In this document: positions 38,421 to 47,289 of the stretch, one piece after another
How positions within the stretch are numbered: the first letter of the stretch is position 1
How the letters are laid out: every line of letters starts with the position of its first letter
From: Streptomyces fructofermentans
GTDB taxonomy: Bacteria > Actinomycetota > Actinomycetes > Streptomycetales > Streptomycetaceae
Assembly: GCF_014651055.1 (NCBI RefSeq)
Contig: NZ_BMWD01000008.1
Coordinates: 124,001-188,000 of the forward strand
Direction: 5' to 3'
DNA length: 64,000 nucleotides
The notes under the pieces: model-generated
Seen by the model: the letters and a program-made list of their open reading frames with translations, nothing else
Database searches by the model: none
Told to the model about the DNA's origin: nothing
Translations under genes and position numbers: made by a program

Positions 38421-40220
38421 TCAGTCCCCGGACGCCGTCCAGCCGACGGCCTGGATACGGGCCGCGTCCGCCGGCCTGGCCTCGTCGAAGACGGCCCGGC
38501 CGGCGGACTCGACGCGCAGGCCGTCCACGTACACGCCCCGGCCGACGTAGAGCCGGTCGGTGGCGCAGCGCCAGCGCAGGACCAGCGGTCCCGGCCCGGG
38601 CAGGGCGGCGGTGACGCGGCGCCAGACGCGGCCCGACCAGCCGGTGACGGATCCGGCCGGATGCTCGCTCGGGGCCTCGCCGTGCCGGGCGGTCGTGAAC
38701 GGGACCGGCCGCCAGGTGGCGCCGCCGTCCGCCGAGCACTCCAGGAACACGGCGTCGGACTGCGGCTCGGTGTCCCACCACAGGTCGCAGCGCAGCCGTC
38801 CGTCGGCGCCGGGATCGAGTTCGGGCAGGGTGAGCGTCGCGGTGGTCGCGGCCGCCATGCCCGAGAACCAGGCCGTACGCCCCCGCTCGGGCCGGACCGG
38901 CACCGCGCGGGCCAGATGGGTCGCGGCGGCCACGCGCGGGGCGGAGCCCGATCGCCAACTGCGCACGGGGTGGACCGAGTTGCCCAGTACCACCAGGAAG
39001 GAGTCCGTCGTCGGGTCGAGGACCAGCGACGTGCCGGTGAAGCCGGTGTGGCCCGCGGTGCGCGGCGTGGCCATCGCGCCCATGAACCAGTGCTGGTACA
39101 GCTCGAAGCCGAGGCCGTGCTCGTCGCCGGGGAAATCGGTGTTGAAGTCGGTGAACATCAGCTCCACCGACTCCGGCCGAAGGACGCGCGACCTGCCGTA
39201 CACACCGCCGTTGAGCAGCGTCCGGCCGAGGACCGCGAGGTCCCAGGCGTCGGAGAAGACCCCGGCGTGGCCCGCGACACCGCCCAGGCTGTGCGCGTTC
39301 TCGTCGTGCACCTCGCCCCACACGAGACCGCGGTCGAGGCCGGACCAGGGTTTGCGGGAGTCCTCGGTCGCGGCGATCCGCGGCTTCCAGGAGGCGGGCG
39401 GGTTGTACCGGGTACGGCGCATGCCCAGCGGCGCCGTGATCCCGTCCCGGAGCTGGACGTCCAGCGGGCGGCCGGTGACACGCTCCAGGACGACCTGGAG
39501 CGTGATCAGGTTGAGGTCCGAGTACAGGTACACGGTCCCCGGAGGGTTGAGCGGCGCCTGGTTCCAGACGAGTTGGAGCTTCTCCTCGTGGGTGGGCGCG
39601 TTGTAGAGGGGGATCCAGGAGCGGAAACCCGAGGTGTGCGTGAGCAGCTGACGGATCGTGATGTCCTGTTTGCCCGCGGCGCCGAACTCCGGCAGGTAGG
39701 AGGCGACCCTCCCCTCCAGTTCCAGGGTGCCGCGTTCGATCTGCTGCACGGCCAGGATCGAGGTGAACAGTTTCGACACCGAGGCCAGGTCGAAGACCGT
39801 GTCACGGGTCATCGGGATCTGCTCGTCCTCGGGCAGTTCGACGCCGGTGTCGGTCTTCTCGTCGTACGCGGAGTAGCGCACGGCCTTGCCGATCGGGTGG
39901 TGCAGGGCGACTGTGCCGCCCCGGCCGGCCAGCAGGACGGCCCCCGCGTACCAGGGGTGCGCGGGGGAGGGGCCGAGGAACGCCTCGGCGTCCGCCACGA
40001 GTCGGTCGAGCGGGCCGGGCAGCAGTCCGGCGCGCTCGGCCGACCCGTGCCGCAGGGTCGGGCGGGCGTGCCCGCGGTCGGCGGCGCCGTCGCCGGCCGG
40101 TCCCGCGCCCGGCGCGGCCGACGCCGCCGGGAGTGGCGCGAGGACCAGTGCGCCGCCCAACGCCATGAGTCCGCGGCCCAGTTGGCGGCGGCTCGGCCCG
40201 CCGCCCGCTCTGTCCGTCAT
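38421..40220 (-). CDS. Secreted serine hydrolase, class C beta-lactamase/PBP4-like fold
   Basis: 599 residues with a Tat signal (PSRRQLGRGLMALGGALVLAP). The catalytic S-x-x-K is SVSK in FDLASVSKLFTSILAV (about residue 147). The second motif is YSDLN in VYLYSDLNLITLQ. The third, normally KTG, is HTG in GHTGFTGTS, as in esterase-like members. A C-terminal region (about 440-599) is a beta-rich domain with VFLECSADGGATWRPV. Hydrolysis of a peptide or ester at the cell surface is likely; true beta-lactamase activity is not supported. Confidence 0.88.
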   Translation of the reverse strand: MTDRAGGGPSRRQLGRGLMALGGALVLAPLPAASAAPGAGPAGDGAADRGHARPTLRHGSAERAGLLPGPLDRLVADAEAFLGPSPAHPWYAGAVLLAGRGGTVALHHPIGKAVRYSAYDEKTDTGVELPEDEQIPMTRDTVFDLASVSKLFTSILAVQQIERGTLELEGRVASYLPEFGAAGKQDITIRQLLTHTSGFRSWIPLYNAPTHEEKLQLVWNQAPLNPPGTVYLYSDLNLITLQVVLERVTGRPLDVQLRDGITAPLGMRRTRYNPPASWKPRIAATEDSRKPWSGLDRGLVWGEVHDENAHSLGGVAGHAGVFSDAWDLAVLGRTLLNGGVYGRSRVLRPESVELMFTDFNTDFPGDEHGLGFELYQHWFMGAMATPRTAGHTGFTGTSLVLDPTTDSFLVVLGNSVHPVRSWRSGSAPRVAAATHLARAVPVRPERGRTAWFSGMAAATTATLTLPELDPGADGRLRCDLWWDTEPQSDAVFLECSADGGATWRPVPFTTARHGEAPSEHPAGSVTGWSGRVWRRVTAALPGPGPLVLRWRCATDRLYVGRGVYVDGLRVESAGRAVFDEARPADAARIQAVGWTASGD

Positions 40221-40332
40221 GGAGGAGCCTCCCGCCCTACCGCCTGAAAGTATCTTCCGGTTCTGTCGTGCTCGGTGAAACTTTTGTGTCAGACGGGGGG
40301 CATGTCAACGGTGCCGTCCCGACCCAATAAAA

Positions 40333-40347
40333 CTGACGGACCATCAG
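40333..40347. promoter_or_regulatory. Operator-like palindrome CTGACGGACCATCAG
   Basis: CTGAC-N5-ATCAG with one mismatched pair, in an AT-rich stretch 43 nt before the nitronate monooxygenase start. The same 5-5-5 layout occurs, perfect, at 51410-51424 between fadD19 and echA19. Binding by one TetR-type regulator at both is a reasonable inference. The site also lies 112 nt from the divergent serine hydrolase start. Confidence 0.6.
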
Positions 40348-40390
40348 GAAAGCTCTTCCCTCGTCCGGAGGACTGCGGCATCCTGCGCCC

Positions 40391-41644
40391 ATGCAGACGG
40401 AGCTGAGCAGGAAACTGGGAATCGAGCACGCTCTCTTCGGCTTCACGCCGTTCCCCGCCGTCGCCGCCGCGATCAGCCGCGCCGGCGGATTCGGCGTGCT
40501 CGGCGCGGTCCGCTACACCGCTCCCGACGACCTCAAACGCGACCTCGACTGGATCGAGGCCAACGTCGACGGCCGGCCGTACGGGCTCGACGTCGTGATG
40601 CCCGCGAGGAAGGTCGAGGGTGTCACGGAGGCGGACGTCGAGGCGATGATCCCCGAGGGGCACCGCCGGTTCGTGGAGGAGACCCTGGCCAAGTACGGGG
40701 TGCCCGGGCTGGAAGCGGGCGAGGCCTCCGGCTGGCGCATCACCGGCTGGATGGAGGAGGTGGCCCGCACCCAGCTCGACGTCGCCTTCGAGTACCCGAT
40801 CCGACTCCTCGCCAACGCCCTGGGCTCACCGCCCGCCGACGTCGTCGAACGCGCCCACGACCGGGGCGTGCTCGTCGCCGCGCTCGCGGGCAGCGCACGG
40901 CACGCGCGCAAGCACGCGCAGGCGGGCATCGACGTCGTCGTCGCCCAGGGGTACGAGGCGGGCGGGCACACGGGCGAGATCGCCTCGATGGTGCTCACCC
41001 CCGAAGTCGTCGACGCCGTAGGCCCGTTGCCCGTACTCGCCGCGGGCGGCATCGGCAGCGGCCGGCAGATGGCCGCCGCGCTGGCCCTCGGTGCCCAGGG
41101 CGTCTGGCTCGGCTCACTCTGGCTCACCACCACCGAGGCCGACATGCACTCGCGGGCCCTGACCCGGAAACTGCTGGCCGCCGGATCGGGCGACACGGTC
41201 CGCTCGCGCGCGCTCACCGGCAAACCCGCGCGCCAGCTCCGTACCGAGTGGACCGACGCCTGGGACGGCCCGGACGGGCCCGGCACCCTGCCCATGCCGC
41301 TCCAGGGCCTGCTGGTCGCCGACGCGGTCTCACGCATCCAGAAGTACGAGGTGGACCCGCTGCTGGGGACACCCGTGGGGCAGATCGTGGGCCGGATGAA
41401 CAGCGAGCGCAGCGTCCAGGAGGTCGTCGACGACCTCACCCGCGGGTTCGAGCGGGCCGTCGACCGGCTCAACCGCGTCGCCGGACGGCTCGAAACGGCC
41501 GGCGACGCCGCGCGCGACGACGACGGCCGAGGCGGCGCGGAGGCCGGGAGCGGCGAGGAACGGCTCGGCGACGGCGAAGGCCGCGGCGGCGACGAAGGCC
41601 GAAGTGGCGGACAGGCCGCCACCGGTGGAAGGAGCCAGGAGTGA
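40391..41644 (+). CDS. Nitronate monooxygenase family FMN protein
   Basis: 417 residues. A TIM-barrel FMN domain (about 1-330) has ISRAGGFGVLGAVRYT, VVVAQGYEAGGHTGEIAS and VLAAGGIGSGRQMAAALALGAQGVWLGSLWL, the phosphate-binding glycine loops of the family. A Glu/Gly-rich tail (about 375-417) is low complexity. Its ATG comes just after a palindromic operator. The stop overlaps the GTG of the next acyl-CoA ligase gene, so they form an operon. Family members oxidise nitronates; some near steroid genes act on other substrates, which suits the context but is not shown. Confidence 0.88.
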   Translation: MQTELSRKLGIEHALFGFTPFPAVAAAISRAGGFGVLGAVRYTAPDDLKRDLDWIEANVDGRPYGLDVVMPARKVEGVTEADVEAMIPEGHRRFVEETLAKYGVPGLEAGEASGWRITGWMEEVARTQLDVAFEYPIRLLANALGSPPADVVERAHDRGVLVAALAGSARHARKHAQAGIDVVVAQGYEAGGHTGEIASMVLTPEVVDAVGPLPVLAAGGIGSGRQMAAALALGAQGVWLGSLWLTTTEADMHSRALTRKLLAAGSGDTVRSRALTGKPARQLRTEWTDAWDGPDGPGTLPMPLQGLLVADAVSRIQKYEVDPLLGTPVGQIVGRMNSERSVQEVVDDLTRGFERAVDRLNRVAGRLETAGDAARDDDGRGGAEAGSGEERLGDGEGRGGDEGRSGGQAATGGRSQE

Positions 41645-43191
41645 ACCAGCCCCCCAACGGCTTCTGGGCACAGGCCGACGCCGAGCCCGGGCGCACCGTG
41701 CTCGTCGCCGCCGACGGCGAGGAATGGACCGCCGGACGACTGCACGCGGAGACGAACAGACTGGTCCACGGGCTGCGCGCGGCCGGTCTGGAACGCGGTG
41801 ACGCCTTCGCCGTGGTCCTGCCCAACGGAGTCGAGTTCCTCACCGCGTACCTCGCCGCCTCGCAGGCCGGCCTCTACCTCGTGCCCGTCAACCACCACCT
41901 CGTCGGACCCGAGATCGCCTGGATCGTCGCCGACTCCGGCGCCAAGGTGCTCGTCGCGCACGAGAGGTTCGCCGACGCGGCCCGCCACGCGGCCGACGAG
42001 GCGAAACTCCCCGAGCGCGCCCGGTACGCGGTCGGAGCCGTCCCCGGCTTCCGGCCGCACGCCGAACTGCTCGCAGGGCAGCCGGAGTCGGTACCGGCGG
42101 ACCGCACACTCGGCTGGGTCATGAACTACACCTCGGGCACCACCGGCCGCCCCCGCGGCATCCGGCGCCCGCTGCCGGGCAAGCTCCCCGAGGAGACGTA
42201 CCTCGGCGGCTTCCTCGGCATCTTCGGCATCAGGCCGTTCGACGACAACGTCCACCTGGTGTGCTCCCCGCTCTACCACACAGCGGTGCTCCAATTCGCG
42301 GGCGCATCCCTGCACATCGGCCACCGGCTCGTGCTGATGGACCGCTGGGACCCCGAGGAGATGCTCCGGCTGATCGACACCCACCGGTGCACCCACACCC
42401 ACATGGTGCCGACCCAGTTCCACCGGCTCCTCGCCCTGCCGGAGGCGACTCGGGCGGCGTACGACGTGTCGTCCATGCGGCACGCCATCCACGGCGCCGC
42501 CCCCTGCCCGGACCACGTCAAGCGGGCCATGATCGGGTGGTGGGGCCACAGCGTCGAGGAGTACTACGCGGCGAGCGAGGGCGGCGGGGCGTTCGCGACC
42601 GCCGAGGACTGGCTGAAGAAGCCGGGCACGGTCGGAACCGCCTGGCCCATCAGCGAACTGGCCGTCTTCGACGACGACGGGAACCCGCTGCCGCCCGGTG
42701 AACTCGGCACGGTCTACATGAAGATGAACACCGGTGGATTCTCCTACCACAAGGACGAGACCAAGACGCGCAGGAACCGGATCGGCGACTTCTTCACTGT
42801 CGGCGACCTGGGCTACCTCGACGAGGACGGCTTCCTCTTCCTCCGCGACCGGAAGATCGACATGATCATCTCCGGCGGCGTCAACATCTACCCGGCCGAG
42901 ATCGAGGCCGCGCTGCTCACCCATCCCGCCGTCGCCGACGCGGCGGCCTTCGGCATCCCGCACGACGACTGGGGCGAGGAGGTCAAGGCCGTCGTCGAAC
43001 CCGCCCCCGGCTTCACCCCGGGCGAGGCGCTGGCCGCCGAGATCCTCGGCCACTGCGAACGCGCACTGGCCGGCTACAAGAGGCCCCGGAGCGTCGACTT
43101 CATCGCGGCCATGCCGCGCGACCCGAACGGGAAGCTGTACAAGCGCCGGCTGCGCGACCCGTACTGGGAGGGCCGTACCCGCGCCGTGTGA
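41641..43191 (+). CDS. Acyl-CoA synthetase (AMP-binding, FadD type)
   Basis: 516 residues from a GTG that overlaps the upstream stop. The AMP-binding P-loop motif is YTSGTTGRPRGIRRPLPG, with HGAAPCPDHVK, EYYAASEGGG, GDLGYLDEDGFLFLRDR and a C-terminal PNGKLYKRRL catalytic lysine. Length and motifs fit fatty-acid or bile-acid-type CoA ligases. It is the second gene of the operon with the nitronate monooxygenase and is followed by another ligase 107 nt later. It would activate a carboxylic acid by adenylation and thioesterify it to CoA; the acid is unknown. Confidence 0.92.
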   Translation: MNQPPNGFWAQADAEPGRTVLVAADGEEWTAGRLHAETNRLVHGLRAAGLERGDAFAVVLPNGVEFLTAYLAASQAGLYLVPVNHHLVGPEIAWIVADSGAKVLVAHERFADAARHAADEAKLPERARYAVGAVPGFRPHAELLAGQPESVPADRTLGWVMNYTSGTTGRPRGIRRPLPGKLPEETYLGGFLGIFGIRPFDDNVHLVCSPLYHTAVLQFAGASLHIGHRLVLMDRWDPEEMLRLIDTHRCTHTHMVPTQFHRLLALPEATRAAYDVSSMRHAIHGAAPCPDHVKRAMIGWWGHSVEEYYAASEGGGAFATAEDWLKKPGTVGTAWPISELAVFDDDGNPLPPGELGTVYMKMNTGGFSYHKDETKTRRNRIGDFFTVGDLGYLDEDGFLFLRDRKIDMIISGGVNIYPAEIEAALLTHPAVADAAAFGIPHDDWGEEVKAVVEPAPGFTPGEALAAEILGHCERALAGYKRPRSVDFIAAMPRDPNGKLYKRRLRDPYWEGRTRAV

Positions 43192-43298
43192 GACACCCGC
43201 GGGCCAGGCACCCGCACCCCCGGCCCGGCGTACCGCACCGGAGGAGCGGCGGCCGTGGACTTGACCTCGCTCGCGCGACGGAACGAGGATCATGTGCC

Positions 43299-44822
43299 AT
43301 GACCCCCGGACACGGCAGCACGGTCGACGGTGTGCTGCGGCGCAGCGCCCGGCGAACCCCCGCACGGGTCGCGGTCACCTACCGCGACCGCTCCTGGACG
43401 TACGCCGAACTCGACGAGGCCGTCTCCCGGGCGGCACAGCTCCTGCGCTCCTCGGACCTGGCGCCAGGGGACCGCGTCGGCGCCTACGGCCACAACTCGG
43501 ACGCGTACCTCATCGGCTTCCTGGCCTGCGCCCGGGCCGGACTCGTGCACGTACCGGTCAACCAGAACCTGACCGGTGAGGACCTCGCGTACCTCGTGCG
43601 CCAGTCCGGCAGCTCACTGGTCCTGGCCGATCCGGAGCTCGCCGGCCGGCTCCCCGACGGCGTACGCGTGCTGCCGTTGCGCGACGCGGACGACTCCCTG
43701 CTCGCACGGCTGGCGTCGACACCCCCGTACGACGGACCGGAGCCGCGCACCGAGGACCTCGTGCAACTCCTCTACACCTCGGGGACGACGGCCCTGCCCA
43801 AGGGCGCGATGATGACGCACCGCGCGCTGGTGCACGAGTACCTCAGCGCCATCACGGCCCTCGACCTGAGCGCCGGAGACCTGCCGGTGCACGCGCTGCC
43901 GCTCTACCACTCGGCGCAGATGCACGTGTTCCTGCTGCCCTACCTCGCGGTCGGCGCCTCGAACACCATCCTCGACTCACCCGACGCCGGGCAGCTCTTC
44001 GACCTGGTCGAGGCGGGCCGCGCCGACAGCCTCTTCGCACCGCCCACGGTGTGGATCGGCCTCGCGAACCGCCCCGACTTCGAGAGCCGCGACCTCGGCG
44101 GCCTGCGCAAGGCGTACTACGGGGCGTCGATCATGCCGGTGCCCGTCCTCGAGCGCCTGCGCGCCCGGCTCCCGAAGCTCGCCTTCTACAACTGCTTCGG
44201 CCAGAGCGAGATCGGGCCGCTGGCCATGGTCCTCGGGCCGCACGAGCACAAGGGGCGGCTGGACTCCTGCGGCCGGCCGGTGCTGTTCGTGGACGCGCGG
44301 GTGGTGGACGAGAACGGCGAGGACGTGCCGGACGGCACCTCCGGCGAGGTCGTCTACCGCTCGCCGCAGTTGTGCGAGGGGTACTGGGACAAGCCCGAGG
44401 AGACGGCCGCGGCCTTCCGGGACGGCTGGTTCCGTTCCGGCGACCTCGTGGTGAGGGACGCCCACGGCTACTTCACCGTCGTGGACCGGGTGAAGGACGT
44501 CATCAACTCCGGGGGCGTACTGGTGGCCTCCCGGCAGGTCGAGGACGCCCTGTACACGCATCCCGAGGTGGCGGAGGCGGCGGTCGTGGGGCTGCCCGAC
44601 GAGCGCTGGATCGAGGCGGTGACCGCGGTGGTCGTCCGCCGCGGGGAGGTCACCGAGGCCGAACTCCTCGCCCACGCGCGGGAGAAACTCGCCCATTTCA
44701 AGGCGCCCAAGCGGGTGCTGTTCGTCGACGAACTGCCCCGCAACGCGAGCGGGAAGATCCTCAAGCGCGAGCTGCGGGACCGGCTCGGGGAGGAGTCCTC
44801 CGAAGGCGCGTCAGGGGCGTGA
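43299..44822 (+). CDS. Acyl-CoA synthetase (AMP-binding, FadD5-like)
   Basis: 507 residues from the ATG at 43299. Motifs are LLYTSGTTALPKGAMMTHRA (P-loop), ALPLYHSAQMHVFLLPYLAVG, YNCFGQSEIGPLAMV, SGDLVVRDAHGYFTVVDRVKD and NASGKILKRELRDRL with the catalytic Lys. The Shine-Dalgarno (GAGGAT) is weak. It resembles mycobacterial long-chain ligases such as FadD5. It follows the previous ligase in the same orientation and is probably in the same transcript. The substrate is not readable; a role in lipid or steroid side-chain activation is inferred from context. Confidence 0.91.
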   Translation: MTPGHGSTVDGVLRRSARRTPARVAVTYRDRSWTYAELDEAVSRAAQLLRSSDLAPGDRVGAYGHNSDAYLIGFLACARAGLVHVPVNQNLTGEDLAYLVRQSGSSLVLADPELAGRLPDGVRVLPLRDADDSLLARLASTPPYDGPEPRTEDLVQLLYTSGTTALPKGAMMTHRALVHEYLSAITALDLSAGDLPVHALPLYHSAQMHVFLLPYLAVGASNTILDSPDAGQLFDLVEAGRADSLFAPPTVWIGLANRPDFESRDLGGLRKAYYGASIMPVPVLERLRARLPKLAFYNCFGQSEIGPLAMVLGPHEHKGRLDSCGRPVLFVDARVVDENGEDVPDGTSGEVVYRSPQLCEGYWDKPEETAAAFRDGWFRSGDLVVRDAHGYFTVVDRVKDVINSGGVLVASRQVEDALYTHPEVAEAAVVGLPDERWIEAVTAVVVRRGEVTEAELLAHAREKLAHFKAPKRVLFVDELPRNASGKILKRELRDRLGEESSEGASGA

Positions 44823-44965
44823 CGCGGGGACGGGCCGGGACCCGTCGGGCGAGTCCTTGGTGGTTGAACTGAATCCGCCGGCGGGCCGTACCAGTAGGGG
44901 CGGCTCCTCGCAGGTGAGCGGGTCCGCCGAGTCGTCACCGGGATTCGCACGGAAGGACCTTCGGG

Positions 44966-47062
44966 TTGTCGCGCACCACGAACTCTCCCCAGTCGCCGGA
45001 CACCGACCGGACAACACCCGAGGACCCCGCGACACCGGAGGGCCGGCCTCCCACGGGCACCGCCGTGCCGCCGCCGCGGAGGTCGTCGGCGGCACCTTCC
45101 GCGCCACCTTCCGCGTCGCGGACCGCGGCTCTGCCCGACGGTGCTGAGCCGGGTACGGCCGGCGGCCCGGGTGCGGGGGACGAGCCGGGCTCGGAGGATG
45201 GCCCGGGTGCGGGGGACGAGCCGGGCTCGGAGGATGGCCCGGGTGCGGGGGACGAGCCGGGTGCGATAACGGCCGCGCAGGACGGGCCCGTGGTGACGGA
45301 CGGGGCCGACGAGGTGGAAGCGGCGGATCCGGCGGGTGAGCCCGTGCCGACCGCCGGGGCCGTCGGGGCCGAAGAGGCTGACGGGGACGAGGGGCCGCGC
45401 GGGGACGAGGGGGCTCGCGGGTGGCGGGCCCGGCATCCCCGCGCGGCCCGGACGCTGACGCGCACGGCAACCGGCCTCGCCGCCGCCTTCGTGTTCTTCG
45501 CACTGCTCATGCCGAACGAACCCGACCGCTTCGCGTTGGGCTACTTCACCCGCATACCCGTGGAGGCGATCATCGCCTCCGCCCTCCTGATCGTCCTGCC
45601 GCGGCGCCTGCGGACCGCGGCGGCCGTGCTCGGCGGCCTCGGGCTCGGCCTGCTGACCGTGCTGAACCTCCTGGACCTCGGCTTCAACGAATTCCTGGGC
45701 CGGGGCTTCAACCTCGTCCTCGACTGGATCCTCTTCGACGACGCCCGCGCGTACCTGGAGGACTCGATGGGCCGGGCGGGCGCGATCGGCGTCGTCGTCC
45801 TGGTCCTCGTGCTCATCGCGGCCGTGCTCACGCTCACGGTCCTGTCGGTCCTGCGGCTGACCCGTCTGCTGGTACGGAACACCGGGCGAGCGACCCGTGC
45901 CACCCTGGTCGCCGGCACCGTCTGGGTCGCCTGCTCGGCGCTGGGCGTGCAGTTCCTGGGCGTGCAGTTCGCCGCCCGCAACACCGCCGGCGCCGTCAAC
46001 GACCGGGTGGAACGCGTGCAGTCGACCCTCAAGGACGAGGCCGCGTTCGCCAAGGAGGCCAGGGAGGACGACTTCGCCCGTACGCCCGGCAGCGAGCTGC
46101 TCACCGGGCTGCGGGGCAAGGACGTCATCATCGGCTTCATCGAGAGCTACGGGCGCAGCGCGATCGAGGACGAGCCCATGGCGTCCGGCGTCGACGCGAC
46201 CCTCGGGGACAAGACCGAAGAGCTGCGCGCTGCCGGCTTCTCCGCCCGGAGCGGCTGGCTCACGTCGGCGACGTACGGCGGAAGCAGCTGGCTCGGTCAC
46301 TCCACCTTCCTGTCGGGGCTGTGGATCAACAACCAGGCGCGCTACCGCACGGTGACCGCCGGTGAGCACCTCACGCTCACCGGAGCCTTCCAGCGCACTG
46401 GGGCCTGGCGGACCGTGGGGATCATGCCGGGCGTTCAGAAGAACTGGCCCGAGGGCAAGTTCTACGGCCTCGACACCGTCTACGACTCCCGTGAACTCGG
46501 TTATCAGGGGCCCAAGTTCAGCTGGTCCACGATGCCCGACCAGTACACGCTGACCGCCTTCGAGCGGTTGGAGCACGGCAGGAAGCAGAGCAAGCCGCTG
46601 ATGTCGGAGATCATCCTCACGTCGAGCCACCAGCCCTGGGCCCCGATCCCGAGGACGATTCCGTGGGACCAGGTCGGCGACGGCTCGGTCTACGACGAGA
46701 TCCAGAAGGCGGGCAGGAAGCCCGCCGACGTCTTCTACGACTCCGGCCGCGCCAAGGAGGAGTACGGCAAGTCCATCCAGTACTCGGTGACCAGCCTCAT
46801 CGACTACGTCGTGAAGTACGGCGACAAGGACACCGTGCTCGTCTTCCTCGGCGACCACCAGCCCATGGCGAAGGTGAGCGGGAACCACGCGAGCAGGGAC
46901 GTCCCGGTGTCGATCGTGGCCCACGACCCCTCCGTCCTGGACAGGATCGACGACTGGGGCTGGACCGACGGGCTGAAGCCCGCGGGGGACGCGCCCGTGT
47001 GGCGGATGGACAAGTTCCGCGACCGCTTCCTCACCGCGTACGGGTCGACGCCCAGGCCCTGA
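44966..47062 (+). CDS. Membrane LtaS-like sulfatase/phosphoglycerol-transferase family protein
   Basis: 698 residues from a TTG with GGAAGGA about 8 nt upstream. A disordered acidic cytoplasmic N-terminus (about 1-150) holds three GAGDEPGSEDGP units. About five membrane helices follow (about 165-345). An extracellular alkaline-phosphatase-superfamily domain has IGFIESYGRSAIED, GGSSWLGHSTFLSG (nucleophile region), ILTSSHQPWAP and VFLGDHQP, matching LtaS-type metal and catalytic segments. It likely transfers a polyol phosphate for cell-wall polymer or lipid modification. A convergent paralog lies 227 nt beyond its stop. The length includes the low-complexity N-terminus. Confidence 0.85.
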   Translation: MSRTTNSPQSPDTDRTTPEDPATPEGRPPTGTAVPPPRRSSAAPSAPPSASRTAALPDGAEPGTAGGPGAGDEPGSEDGPGAGDEPGSEDGPGAGDEPGAITAAQDGPVVTDGADEVEAADPAGEPVPTAGAVGAEEADGDEGPRGDEGARGWRARHPRAARTLTRTATGLAAAFVFFALLMPNEPDRFALGYFTRIPVEAIIASALLIVLPRRLRTAAAVLGGLGLGLLTVLNLLDLGFNEFLGRGFNLVLDWILFDDARAYLEDSMGRAGAIGVVVLVLVLIAAVLTLTVLSVLRLTRLLVRNTGRATRATLVAGTVWVACSALGVQFLGVQFAARNTAGAVNDRVERVQSTLKDEAAFAKEAREDDFARTPGSELLTGLRGKDVIIGFIESYGRSAIEDEPMASGVDATLGDKTEELRAAGFSARSGWLTSATYGGSSWLGHSTFLSGLWINNQARYRTVTAGEHLTLTGAFQRTGAWRTVGIMPGVQKNWPEGKFYGLDTVYDSRELGYQGPKFSWSTMPDQYTLTAFERLEHGRKQSKPLMSEIILTSSHQPWAPIPRTIPWDQVGDGSVYDEIQKAGRKPADVFYDSGRAKEEYGKSIQYSVTSLIDYVVKYGDKDTVLVFLGDHQPMAKVSGNHASRDVPVSIVAHDPSVLDRIDDWGWTDGLKPAGDAPVWRMDKFRDRFLTAYGSTPRP
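45164..45262 (+). repeat. 36-bp in-frame tandem repeat in the LtaS-like gene
   Basis: Two exact copies (45164-45199, 45200-45235) and a partial third encode GPGAGDEPGSED units in the disordered N-terminus. The period is a multiple of three and the copies are identical, so the length of this tail may vary between strains. Confidence 0.9.
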
Positions 47063-47181
47063 CCCCAGGGCGGCGCCCACAGGTCGCGGGCGGAAGTCCA
47101 AGGCCTCTCCGCCAGTACGACCCCTCCGCGCCCGCCGCACCGCCCCGCAGCGTTCCCGGAGCGGCGCCGAACCGAACCGAA

Positions 47182-47243
47182 ACGGACCGGTCCCCGGTCG
47201 CCGACCCCGCTCCTGCGGGGCTCGCGACCGGGGACCGGTCCGT
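47182..47243. terminator. Bidirectional terminator between convergent paralogs
   Basis: A perfect 20-bp stem (47182-47201 with 47224-47243) encloses a smaller hairpin (CCCCGC-TCCT-GCGGGG). It lies between the stops of the two LtaS-like genes and can serve both. Confidence 0.9.
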
Positions 47244-47289
47244 GTTCCGGGGCCGCCGCCCAGTGGTACGGGCAACGGCGACCGGAAGG

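Noticed and set aside
40391..41644. IpdC, the steroid C-ring enzyme of the nitronate monooxygenase family
   Set aside because: The N-terminal region looks more like other mycobacterial members of the family, and the IpdA and IpdB genes that accompany IpdC are absent from the window.
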